The notes below the pieces were generated by a model. The model saw nothing but the letters and a program-made list of their open reading frames with translations, made no database searches and was not told the DNA's origin. A program made the translations under genes and the position numbers. Positions 1 through 11,429 of a stretch of 64,000 nucleotides of DNA are shown in pieces (position 1 is the stretch's first letter; each line of letters begins with the position of its first letter). The DNA is from Paragorgia papillata (taxonomy: Eukaryota; Cnidaria; Anthozoa; Scleralcyonacea; Coralliidae), in assembly GCA_035771165.1 (NCBI GenBank), contig JAWNZC010000419.1:3405001-3469000 (forward strand). Direction: 5' to 3'.

Positions 1-184
1 CTTATTTGGGAGCCAGTGAAGCGAACTCAAAAGTGAAGTTGCACGACAAAATCTAGGTGAACCAGTCACAAGTCTAGCCGCAGCGTTCTGAACACGTTGA
101 AGTTTTATGATATGGGTAGCAGGAAGACCATAAAGTATAAACTGTTACAGTAATCAATGTTGCTAGTAATAAATGCATGAACTA
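1..184 (-). mobile_element. LINE reverse-transcriptase relic (CR1/L2/jockey-like C-terminal RT part)
   Basis: The minus strand translates to a run typical of the end of a non-LTR reverse transcriptase: LVHAFITSNIDYCNS, then after a frameshift GLPATHIIKLQRVQNAAARL and a final SSLHWLP. The 'LQRVQNAAARLV' and 'HWLP' blocks are characteristic of the family. A frameshift near position 130-135 shows that it is dead. It lies in the intron that follows the last visible TPR-CHAT exon and continues off the window. Confidence 0.72.
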
Positions 185-227
185 AACACTCAGTGTCTCG
201 ATCTGGTGTACATAGTATTTGACTTAC

Positions 228-3200
228 CCTTGCTCATTTTGCACTGGTGCCAACTGCAAACTGTTCTTAGACAGTTCTCCATGGCATGCGAAGTGGATAA
301 TACGATGATTTGAAAGGCGACTGAGTACTTCCTTGTATGTTGCTGAATCACCAATCAATGCTCTAACTCTCAGAAGTTCCGCAATCTGGTTTGCTTCTGA
401 TTCAGCGCAAGGCAGATCATTAGTCGGATTCCCCACAATCAAAGCATCTTGAAGATCTTGGATATCGTCTTTGGATTTCTCGTGTTGCTTGATAGAATTG
501 AAAAAGGAATGGAATGAAAAGGCTTCCAGGATTGTCACTTGACTGCACAATGGTTGGTTGTTCTTCAGCCGCAAAGCAGCGTATGGTATGTTGAAAGATT
601 TTCCTTGAGGAATCACCAACAGCCTTGGTTTCTCGACGGACTCTTCACCAATCAGTTTCTCAAGCTGTTGTTCAATTGGCTTCAGGACCAGATCACTGAG
701 TTTATCTATTAAGAAAGACAATGCTTTCCTATTATCTGAGTATTTTTTATCTTGGATCCTTTTCTCTGTTCCAGAGAACTGGAAATGGTCGGATTGACCA
801 CCCTCTAATAGCTCAGAAGTTGAAATAGTTGTAGATATCCCTTCTTCTGATACAGATGGGTGGAGATGGTCTGATTGACTACCATCCAATACCCCAGAAG
901 TTGTAGTCTTTTTAAATCCCGATCTGTTCTCACTTGCCAAGCAAGACCCTCCCATCTCTGAAACTTTTTGATTTGGTGTGTTACTGGTTTGTGGTTGACA
1001 ACCTTGTTGGACGTTGCACCCATCTGCAGGGTCAGGACGATGTTGGATCCCTTCTTCTGTTCCAGAAGCTTGGGGATGATCTGATTGACCACCCAATAGC
1101 TCAGAAGTTGAAGCATTTGCAAATCCTGATCTTGTCGCACTCGCCAAGCAAGACTCCCCCATTCTTGTAGCTCCTTGATTCGTAGTAGTTGAAGCATTTG
1201 TAAATCCTGATCTGGTCTCACTTTCCATCTTTGTAACTCCCTGATTTCTTACGCTGTTAGTCTCATGTTGACAATCGTGTTGATCCTCGCACACATCAGC
1301 AGAGACAGCGATCTCTTCTGTTGATCCTTTATTGACTTTCTTAAGCAGTTTAAAAGCTTCTTGGATGTTAGCATCTCTTTCGTCCTCATCTTCTCTTTCT
1401 TCAACCCCTCTGAACTCAACCACGTGTCTTCCTTGTAACAAATACATGACAGTGCACAGCTCGTGGAGAATTTCCTCCCACTCGCTTTGTGGTGTAGAAA
1501 ATGCCTCGATGCTACCATCTTGAGAGATAAACCAACCACACAGTTTATCCACCACTTCCAAAGTGGACAAAAAAAGCACAGAGACGTTCTGACTTTTGGC
1601 GAAATCCAGCAACGCTTGTGGTGTATTCAGGCAGTCAACTCGATCTCCTTCCTCTTGGGCGAACTTATCATAAAAATCCCTTGCTCGTCCTTGTTCGGCA
1701 ACGAAGAGGGCGTTTTCTACCTCTCCTTTCTCGAGCAGGACGTGTTGCAGATATTGGTAAGGTTTTCGTTGGGTATCATTGAAGGTGATCTTCATTGAGC
1801 TGTCTTGGACACTTTTACGAAGCGTTTTACACCTTTCGATAACTTGTTCGAGGTAGTACTTTGCTTCTTGCCAATTTTTCTCAGATACAGCCAATTTTGC
1901 GAGCAGGAAATCTCCGCTGAAGCGCATTTCTTCGGTATCACACCAATGCGATCTAGGTGGCTGGGGAGTACCGATCGCTTTCTTGTAGTACTTTCTAGCC
2001 TTGCTTTTTTCTCCTAGTCCTTCGTGTGCCCTGCCCAGGTTGCAGTAGCTATTGTTGATCACTCTGTCATCACCACATTCCAGTCCAAGCTTTAAACACT
2101 CTCGATAAGGCTCGAAGGCCTCGGAGTAGCGTCCCATACTTTCTTTAGCTAGACCAATGTTTCCATAAGCGCAGGCCATATACGATTTATTACCAGTTGC
2201 CTTGGCCACTTTTAAAGATTTCTTGGCGAAATCTAGCGACTTCTCTTTCTTTTTTATGAGTAACGCCGTGACGCTAAAGTTATTAAGTGCACGGCATTTC
2301 ATTGTCACATTGTCGATTTGAAATTTTAAAACATCTGCCAAGATGTCATAAGAGTTCCCATACTTGCCAAGTATTTCATAGACGTGTGCCATTCTCGAGA
2401 CTACATCTATCAGCATTTCGTTATCTTCCAACCCACAAGCTATCTTCAGGCATTCTAACATTGAATCTAAGGCTTCCTGCATATTAAAGAGATTGATATG
2501 GTTGTAATGCAACATGAAAAAGATGTCATATTCAGTTCTCTTCTGAGAATCACTCTCGAGCCTTTTCAAGAATTCTTTTATCTCTGTTTGAGCCTGTTCA
2601 TGTTTTTGCTGCAAGAACATTGTTGTTAATAAACCATCACTTGAAACAATAATTTTGGCCTCCTCTTTCATATCCTTGTCAAGCAGAGTATCTGCCAAGT
2701 TGGTTAGTTGTTCTGCGTAGCTCGATGCTTTTTCTCGATTGGCATTGATTAGGAAATAATAGCAACGTTCCTTTAGCAGTTGAGCTAAACCTCTACGGTA
2801 CATCTGCAGCAAACTGAGCAAGTCTTGAAAACCTGGGGTGTCGGTTTTGGTGGCAATGCCAGGTATCAGTTGAGCACGATCTAAAGTTTAATTCAAATAT
2901 GGGAAGGATATTAAAAAAATATAGAATTAAAATTAACATGGACTGTGAAAAAAGGAGTTTCAGGATTACTAATGCGAATCCAAAACTTGTCTTGGAAGAG
3001 CCACTTTACCAAAGCTCGAATTTATACGGACATTGCGCCCATCTCTACATATTTGTGGTGCAAAGCAGAGACCGTTTTAATTACTGACTTGCTGCATGGA
3101 CACTGTTACAGAGCAAATTAAAGACCATGATAATTCCAGACCTTCTGCTCTGGAGATTTTCATGTCCAAATAGAGGCAGCATATAAGTAATTTGAACCGT

Positions 3201-4675
3201 AAAAATCTCATTTTTCACGTTCTTGGAAAATATATTTGCACTGATATATTTTACACTGATAGGAACTGATATATTTGTCACAAATTAAAATAGAAACAAA
3301 TTCTTTATATTTTGGCAATTTTTACTATTGCTACAGTACATTAATATATTTACATATTCTAAAAAGTCTTCCTGTACAGTGTTCACATTACGTGATATTA
3401 TTATATGTCTTATAGTCAGTGCTGTGAGTAACTTCGTTACAAGTAACTAGTTACAATTTTAAGTAACTATAACTAGTTACTTTTTTAAAGAACTGTAACT
3501 GGTTACAATATTTGGTTCAAAAATGTGACTATAGTTACTGATATTCAGTTGAGGATGTCATTCCGTCTTGATAAAAATGGTTTTGGTATAATAATAAAGG
3601 TACATTATGTACACATTTGACTATTTCTGCTTAGTGACAACTATATTTAGGCATTTAGCTGTAAAAACATAATTATGGTACTGTCATCTAAAAACTAGTA
3701 ATTTCTTTGTTGATTCTAGTAACACGGACAATGGCATGTAACTTTGTAACTAGCTACAAAATTTTTGAAGTAACTTTGTAACTGTAACTAGTTACTTTCT
3801 TTTCATTGTAACTTTTATCGGTAACTAGTTACTATTCTAACGATGTAACTGTAACTAGTTACAAAAATTATGTAACTTTTACAGCACTGCTTATGGTGTA
3901 AAGTAATGCAAACGATCAATTTGTGAACAAAGTTTATACCATACAGTACCTGTAAACTTCATCAATGCTTCACAACGTGTTGTAATGGCTTGTAGGGAAT
4001 AATTGAAACTCTCTTCTTCACTTAGCTTTGCCTTGACAGTTTTTGGGAGGTGCTAGATATAAATGGAATGCAGAAATCTTATAATTTCTACTCTTTATTT
4101 TATGTAATTAAAGGCACAGCGTCACCATGGCGCGAATTCAAGTTTACATGATTAAAATTATCGTGAATATCACACACGTCAAAACTTGGACTAAATAGAA
4201 AACGCACTAATAACTTACTCTTTTAACGTTTAAAGAATATTATCCCTTTCCTTTGCACAAATATAATTTTTGTCTTGCGAAAAACTATTAATTAAGCGGT
4301 AATTTAATACCTGACGGTGTGCCTTTAACTATAGTAGCGAACCACTGTCATTAATCCGCTCGTTTGTTTGTTCATTTGTTTGTTTGTTCGTCATTAGTTT
4401 ATGCATGTATTACCGATACGAAACGTCAAAACAAGACCTAATCACAGTCCCAATAAATGGTTTTACACTAATACCTTTACAAGTTCTTCTTTGAGTTGTG
4501 TCTCTTTACTTTCGAAATCGACTTGTTCATTGTTACGATCGATTACGGTTTCTTGGTATGCAGTGTTATCGCTCGATTGTCCACAACTCTCTTGTACGGC
4601 GCTGTGTTTTGCCTTGCTGCTTCTATGTCTCGAATTGATCTTGTCTTCCTCATTCTCTTGTTCTATTCCCGACAT
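228..4675 (-). CDS. TPR-CHAT domain protein (5' part; continues beyond left edge)
   Basis: Three coding exons fit together: 4675-4475 (ATG, MSGIEQENEED..., donor AAG|GTATTA, phase 0), 4052-3950 (acceptor ATATCTAG, donor ACAG|GTACTG) and 2880-228 (acceptor ACTTTAG, donor CAAGG|GTAAGT). All phases match, giving about 985 residues before the coding sequence leaves the window. Residues about 100-480 form tetratricopeptide repeats (for example AYGNIGLAKESMGRYSEAFE and SYCNLGRAHEGLGEKSKARK). A polar low-complexity linker with internal repeats follows (about 610-800), then the start of a CHAT domain (about 820 on). The signature HFACHGE carries the first half of the His/Cys protease dyad (His about 968). 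The partner Cys region would be in the next exon, outside the window. CHAT domains are caspase/separase-fold peptidases; TPR-CHAT proteins are expanded in some invertebrates and also occur in bacterial defence systems. The function here is inferred only. The first exon is acidic and probably disordered. The start is the only ATG in that exon that leaves a donor in frame. Confidence 0.85.
754..1236 (-). repeat. Intragenic tandem repeat in the TPR-CHAT linker
   Basis: Within exon 3 the linker holds diverged copies of one unit, readable as xRSGFxxxxTSELLGGQSDHxxxSGTEEGIQ. Copies show up around 754-833, 836-960, 1038-1165 and 1170-1236. DNA and protein repeat together and the frame stays open, so this is length-variable coding sequence and not decay. 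Confidence 0.75.
3417..3889. mobile_element. hAT-like MITE, GTAACTAGTTAC family, copy A
   Basis: Ends are inverted: CAGTGCTGTGAGTAAC at the left and, reversed, CAGTGCTGTAAAAGTTAC at the right. The inside is full of the palindrome GTAACTAGTTAC. It is flanked by cttatagt (3409-3416) and cttatggt (3890-3897), a 7/8 match expected of an 8-bp hAT target duplication. It lies in TPR-CHAT intron 2. There is no coding capacity. Confidence 0.88.
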
Positions 4676-4699
4676 TCTTGTCTTGTAGCTTCGATCTTT

Positions 4700-4770
4700 G
4701 TTGTATAAACGCTTTCGGCGATTTCCTTGTAATGTTGTCCTCGTATTATTATATACTGTGGTTCATAGAC
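4700..4770 (-). promoter_or_regulatory. Possible TATA-like promoter of TPR-CHAT
   Basis: On the minus strand an AT-rich stretch reading TATATAATAATACG lies about 70-80 bp upstream of the ATG at 4675. Position and composition fit a TATA-type core promoter, but no initiator can be assigned and AT-rich runs are common here. Confidence 0.2.
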
Positions 4771-4928
4771 GGGTAAGTCCCCGGGGAAACCCCAGAAGCA
4801 TTCTAAAATAGATTCTACGAACATCCGTTTTACTGACGTCATTTATTTAATTATGTTGTTGTCTGAAAAAGTATATCGGGGTATTTCTACGAAAAAGCGC
4901 GTGGGCGTATTCTGTGCCCACGCTCAAA

Positions 4929-5525
4929 GACCCGGTTTATTTACACGATGCCAGTACGATTTGAAAACGGAATAAACTCGTGCATACAGGCCAAAACGTT
5001 TTGCGTTTACACGATGCCGCTATAATTTAATGACGGTGAAATAAAAGTAGTGTGCTGCATAGGCAGTGTTGAAATACAAATCGTAATATATTAAGATTTG
5101 AGTACGTCGATTTCTAACGTTTCGAGCCTTACCTTCTCCTACCGTTTCTCTCTGCACGAAGGGCTTTCGCTCGAAACGTTAGAAATCTAGCTACCTTTCG
5201 GCAGTACTCCAACCTTACTGTTTTAATGACGGATTGGCATGTAACTGTTCCAATGAGAATTAACAACGCTTTGTGAGTACTGCTGACCCGAATACTGTTG
5301 TCAATTTTCAACAGTATATACTGTGATTACCGTCATCAAACTGTAACGGCACTACGGGCGTTTACACAACACTGGTTAGTATTCCGTTTTCATTTCATGC
5401 CGTCAATCGGAACACGTCTTCATTTTGTGCCGTTTTTTCTACCGGTATAGTGTAAACGCAAGGCCTAAACGGCATGACTTTGTTCCGTTTTCAAATTGTA
5501 CTGACATCGTGTAAACGGCGTCTAA
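4929..5525. mobile_element. Foldback MITE with a nested repeat
   Basis: Left end GTTTATTTACACGATGCC...AGTACGATTTGAAAACGGA is mirrored by the right end TTCCGTTTTCAAATTGTACT...CATCGTGTAAACGGC. Between the arms sit a 35-bp piece of the Penelope/hammerhead-type repeat (5034-5070) and the small hairpin listed separately. No clear target duplication was found. It lies in the 2.5-kb gap between the divergent TPR-CHAT and copine genes. Confidence 0.7.
5109..5190 (+). repeat. Hairpin with TTCGCTCGAAACG apex
   Basis: Arms GATTTCTAACGTTTCGAGC (5109-5127) and GCTCGAAACGTTAGAAATC (5171-5189) are perfect complements. The apex side reads GAAGGGC-TTTC-GCTCGAAAC, which resembles the stem II and GAAAC part of the hammerhead-like repeats at 48.5-50.6 kb, but its CTGATGA box is degraded (CTGCACGA). 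Confidence 0.7.
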
Positions 5526-5536
5526 TAATAAGCGAT

Positions 5537-5727
5537 ATTGGGCATTTCACTCGATTACATAGCATGTTCTAAGGATTTTTGGTGAAGGAAAATTCGAATG
5601 CAGAATATATACATTTTAAGACCAAACCGGGACCAGTTGCGAAAAATGCAACTATACACAGCCCTTCCGGCAGGAATTGAAACCCACGACCTTGCGACTC
5701 TAGTGCAATGCTCTGACCACTAAAAAA
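5537..5727 (-). mobile_element. tRNA-derived SINE, family A
   Basis: On the minus strand there is a decayed tRNA-like head (box B-like GGTTTCAATTCC preceded by GGTCG) followed by the family tail GCAACTGGTCCCGGTTTGG and TCTTAAAATG. The same head and tail recur at 20.7-21.1 and 28.3-28.9 kb. Confidence 0.75.
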
Positions 5728-6428
5728 TCGTCTGGCATTACTAGAGGGATCTGGCATTATTGACTGGCTTATAATTTATGATTGTTAACTACTCGTTGCT
5801 CTCCAAGGTGACTGACGGTTCTCCCTTTAATGGGTATCAAAATCGTCTGGCTTTAGATAGAGTAAAATAGTTGAGGTCGTTTTTGGCCGGATGAGACAAG
5901 AATGGATCTGCCCAGACCTGTTGAGACGGCTCTTCGGTTCCTTTGACCAGTACACTTGTCTGGTCTTCGTCAATCAATAAAAGAGGCCATTTTCGGCCGA
6001 ATAAGAGTAAATAAGACACGAATGAGTTAAAGATTTATGAACCTATTGCTTCCTAGAATGTCTAAGTGTTCTAATTATCATATTAGAACCATTCCTGTCC
6101 GAGGGCTTCCCCATAAGTGAATGAAATCGTCTGGCATTAGTCACAGTCAGGAAATAGAGCCGTTGGCGTGCTCAGGCAAGAATTATTTAATCACCTGATA
6201 AACCGCGTGATACGCTTCATGTAGTGACACGCGTGACCTTGTGATTTTGTAAACAATCCTTTAATATTTTAGCGATGAGAATATTCCCAATTCTAAGAAA
6301 ACCATTATCTCGTAGTGGACACGTTTCGTTCTCAGAATGAGAAATCGCAATAATATTTCAAAGAAATTTTGACATAGATATCCTTGTACCAATTAGTATT
6401 ACCAATTTTCCTAGTATTTTTATCATTC

Positions 6429-6532
6429 TTACTTTCTTTTCATTGTAACTTTTATCGGTAACTAGTTACTTTTGTAGTGATGTAACTGTAACTGAAACTA
6501 GTTACAAAAATTATGTAACTTTTACAGCACTG
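6429..6532. mobile_element. hAT-like MITE, GTAACTAGTTAC family, copy B (truncated)
   Basis: Only the terminal 104 bp remain: TTACTTTCTTTTCATTGTAAC through GTAACTTTTACAGCACTG, matching the right end of copy A. Confidence 0.8.
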
Positions 6533-7170
6533 GATAATAGTTACACTAACGGGATATTCATAAAGCGCGAACGCAACGCGAAAATCATTGTCAGAGTTAA
6601 CAAATGTGAGAACAAATGTGATGTGTGACATAAAAATCATATTTCTCGGGGGGCAGCAGGGTCAACTGCCCCCCCCCCCTCTCCCCCGCTATCTACGGCC
6701 CTGATTGTGAGTTGTGTATGTTATCATCTGTAATGTCAACACGAAAACTAAATATACCAAATATTATAAAGTTGACTGCCTGTGCCCTGTTGCATTCGTG
6801 ATTCGTCAGCCGACTAAGCTAGCTGTCACAATTCATCACGTAAACGATATTACCCGTTGCTATGGACACTAGGTAGTTACTACATAATTTATTAGGCGAG
6901 TGCCATGATATGGTACTCAAAATAAATAACATTGAGTATTGCCATACTCGAATTTCACCAACTGCATGAATTTCTTCTGGTGAACATATTAACATGTAGC
7001 TTGAACTTTGTCAACACGATTATACGATGACCACTTCGGAATACTTTGCTAAAGAAGTGTCTGTTATGAAATGATTGGAGGGATAAAAAATCACAGCAGT
7101 GTCACTATTCAGTCTTCATCCGCTCAGCTTTACACGTCTCTGAGCTAAACCTAGGGGCAAACGATTCTTA

Positions 7171-10100
7171 ATGGCCAGAGTAAGCGATCTTTACGAAGCG
7201 AGAAAACGGAGCGCGTCTTCGCCAGTCAGACCACGTGTATTACATAATACATTCGTACAGCCACGGAACCTTGAAATATTTATTCGCTGTACCGATCTAA
7301 CTCAGATGGACACGTTTAGCAAGAGTGATCCACTGTGCGTGTTGTTTATGAAGAGTTTGGGACAGTGGAGTGAATACGGTAGGACAGAGTCTATCCCGAA
7401 TAATCTTAACCCAAGGGTAAGTTGAGCTCTGGTGTGTCGTGACTGTCGACTAGTAGCGAGATAAGATATAAACCTATATATCGTCATGTATGCGACCTTA
7501 ACATCTATCATCACCAGCGATCAAAAGATTGTGAGTTCATGTCCAGAACTCGGAAATATTTTTGAGTAAGTAGGTCCAAGAACATTTCCACTCAATTCTC
7601 ATATGTGACTTTAATATAGCTTATACATCTTTCTTCTTAACAACATGCAACGACATCAACCCTTTCCCTTCACTAGAGTTCCTCCCTTGAGTAGTGAAAT
7701 CGTCTGGAGTTAGCCAGAGTAAAATACTAAAAGGCCTCACCACAGTAGGGAAAGGGTTAATTGTGGGTTCGAGTCCAGAATATTTTTTGAGTAAAATAGC
7801 TCGAAGAACATTTACACTAAATTCTCATATCTGAGCTTGCATATACGTCTCACATTGTTATACTTGTATTGGACACATGTATATAATGTCACACATCGAA
7901 CTCAACCTACGTTCAAATCAGTAGCTCAATGGTTAGAGCGTCGCACTGGCGATCAGGTTATCGGAATTCAGAAATTTTTCTGAGTAAAAATGGCTCGAAG
8001 AATTACATTTACACTCAATTCTCATATCTGAGTTAGCTTATATGCATCTCTTTTCATCACAACGTGTATTACGACATTACTCGAAGTCTGAACCTACGTT
8101 TAGATCATCTGCATGAGTCTCAGTAGCTCAATGGTTAGAGCATCTCACTGGCGATCAGAAAGTTGCGGAATCAATCAAGTCCGGAATTCAGAAATTTTCC
8201 GAAATTTACACAAAATTCTCATATCCGAGGTAGCATATCAATAACAATATTGTAAAAATATTCAAACTTCAGAAACGCTGCGCTAGAGTTATCCTTAACG
8301 CTCAACCATGCCATTCCTCAGTATAGATCTATTCAATAGACTTGGTTGGTTACCTTTTTATGTAGAGTCGGATATTAGAAAATGTCTATTGATCTACATA
8401 TGGGGCGCCGAGTGTCAAATTATTATTTACCATTTATAGTGTCAGTTTTTCTCTGATTTATTTGGTTATATCAAACGACCAAACTCACCACTGAATATTG
8501 TATTTGGTTATATCAAATAACCAAATTCGCCACTGAGGACGTTGCTCGCCAAGTGTCCAAAAATTATTTTCATTATTTGATATAATGCTTTTATTAATGC
8601 TCGCCAAGTGTCCAAAAACTAATTTTGGTTATTTGATATAACCAATTTCTTTGCGACCGGAGAACTGGTTATTTGAAATAACCAATTTATATTATTTGGT
8701 TATTTGATATAACCAAACAAAATATTCAGTGGCGAATTTGGTTATTTGATATAACCAAATACAATATTCAGTGGCGAATTTGGTTATTTGATATAACCAA
8801 ATACAATCTTCCTTGGTGAGTTTGGTTATTTGACATAACCAAATACAATCTTCCTTGGTGAGTTTGGTTGTTTGATATAACCAAATAAATCAGAGAAAAA
8901 CTGACACTATAAGGCCACACCAATTTTATTTTGTGTTTTACGGGCCCGCCGACGCTAAAAATCCGGAAAACAGAATAAAAATAAAATTGAAAATTTATCC
9001 TTTTATTTTTAAAATAAAATAAAAGAATAAATAAGTCAAGAATCCGAAATAATAAAAATCAATGGTTTTGTTCTTGCCGAAGCTCACTTTTTATGGCTGA
9101 ACTATGACTTGTCAAATCACGCTGAATTGCTGAGGTTTTGCACTTTTGGTTTTAATAATATTGTTTGGATCGTGTTTTGAGCAATATTCATGAACCGGAA
9201 CCCGGCAGACTTTAGGCAAAACTTTAGGCTCCAGTCCTATAAGACCCTGGGTACGACGTTGATTATGGGCATGCGCAAAACATGGCCGATCCGCAAGACG
9301 CTCTCACGTGTGCTTTCAAGCTGCAGCTCGCTCTTTACGTAAATATCTTGGATGTGCCGTGATTGCGGGCCTACCAGATTGTGCGTGGTTCTCTGTTAGT
9401 ACATTTACAGATCCTGTAAACACTGCAACATTTGTCTTGCTAACTCTTGTGTCTTATTGATCTGAATCAGTTAGGCAATGGCTAATCTATTATATCAATA
9501 CATTGTACTATGTTGCTTTGTAAATCCTTTCTTGTGATATATAGATTTCTTGTGATAAATTTGAACATTCCTGAATCATCAATATAATTTTATTTTTATT
9601 TTTTTTCCCTCCTCCGATCCTGAAAAAAGAGGATTTCTGCCCGCAAAACACAAAATAAAATTGGTGTGGCCTAAACGGTAAATAATAATTTGACACTCGG
9701 CGCCCCATACATATGGCCTGGTTCATACGTCGCATTTAATTCAGAGGAATTTAATTCCTAGTTAGCTTCGTTGACTAGTCGACGTAAACTCGAATTCGTT
9801 TCATGCGACGAATTTAATTCAGTGACGAGCAAGGAAAATCCCGCTAGATCGCGCCAAAAACGTCCAATACGCATGCGAAGTAAACAAAAATCTGATCGCA
9901 GGCTCAAAAAATATGTTATCATAATTTATGCATTTAATTCGATGCGACGATACAGCGACGTCTGAAACCAACACGCATTTCAGATGTTGTATTCGTCTCA
10001 CAGTGACGGATACAACGTCTCAGACGAATTTAACTCTTCAGTCGAATTTAATTCGTTTCATACGTCGCACTACAGTCGCATTTAATTGATTGAGTTAAAT

Positions 10101-11381
10101 TCGTCTGAATTAAATGCGACGTATGAACCAGGCTTATTATAGCTACTTTTCAATTATATTAATTCCAGTGCTGTAAAAGTTACATAATTTTTGTAACTAG
10201 TTACAGTTACATCGTTAGAAAAGTAATTAGTTACCAATAAAAGTTACAATGAAAAGAAAGTAACTAGTTACAGTTACAAAGTTACTTCAAAAATTTTGTA
10301 ACTAGTTACAAAGTTACATTCCATTGTCCGTGTTACTAGAATCAACAAAGAAATTACTAGTTTTTAGATACCAGTACCATAATTATGTTTTTACAGCTAA
10401 ATGCATAAATATAGTTGTCACTAAGCAGAAATAGTCAAATGTGTACATAATGTACCTTTATTATTACATCAAAACCATTTTTATCAAGAAAGAATGACAT
10501 CCTCAACTGAATATTAGTAACTATACTAGTCACATTTTTGAACCAAATATTGTAACTAATTACAGTTCTTTAAAAAGTAACTAGTTATAGTTACTTCTTC
10601 AAAAAGTAACTAGTTATAGTTACAGTTACTTCTTCAGAAAAAGTAACTAGTTTCAGTTACAGTTACTTAAAAATGTAACTAGTTACTGTAACTAGTTACA
10701 AGTAACGAAGTTACTCACAGCACTGATTAATTCTAAACGACATTTGAATCAGAAACGAAAAAAGAAAACATGTTTGTCGGGATTCAAATCAATATGTTTT
10801 ATAAGAACAAGATCATCCAACAAACATCAAACAAACAAACAAACAAACAAACAAACAAACAAACAAACAAACAAACAAACAAACAAACAAACAAACAAAC
10901 AAACAAACAAACAAACAAACAAACAAGATCATCCAACCCTGACTGCGACAAATATCAAACCAAAAAATGTAATACTTCGACATACCAAAAATCATACACA
11001 ATTCGGACAACAAGGACATGGAACATACTACCAAAAACGATTACAACAAAAAAACATCACACTCTCAAACTTCAAGAAGTTACTATTTAACTACTATATT
11101 AACGCACTTAACAACACATATGACGTAGGCGACCCACGAACATGGAAAAGCATATGTTTAAAATGCAACACAGCTCGAAGCCTTATGAACCCACCATCGT
11201 GTTGCTTTTAGTAGATATCGTAGTAAATTTAATGTATTTAATGTATGTTGTATATCGTTATGTATTTTTAAAGTAACAGTTAAATCGTACTTGTTTGGAG
11301 GCCGCAGTAATTGGCACTAGCTGTTGCGGTTACCCAGCCTATTGTCTTAATGTCTGTATTTATGTTTGTAATGTGTATGGC

Positions 11382-11429
<48 letters not shown>

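Noticed and set aside
805..1798. Antisense and same-strand overlapping open frames within the TPR-CHAT exon
   Set aside because: Shadows of the real coding frame.
10744..11211. A single 155-codon gene
   Set aside because: The N-terminal half is the (CAAA)n repeat; only the C-terminal half is a recognisable LINE tail.
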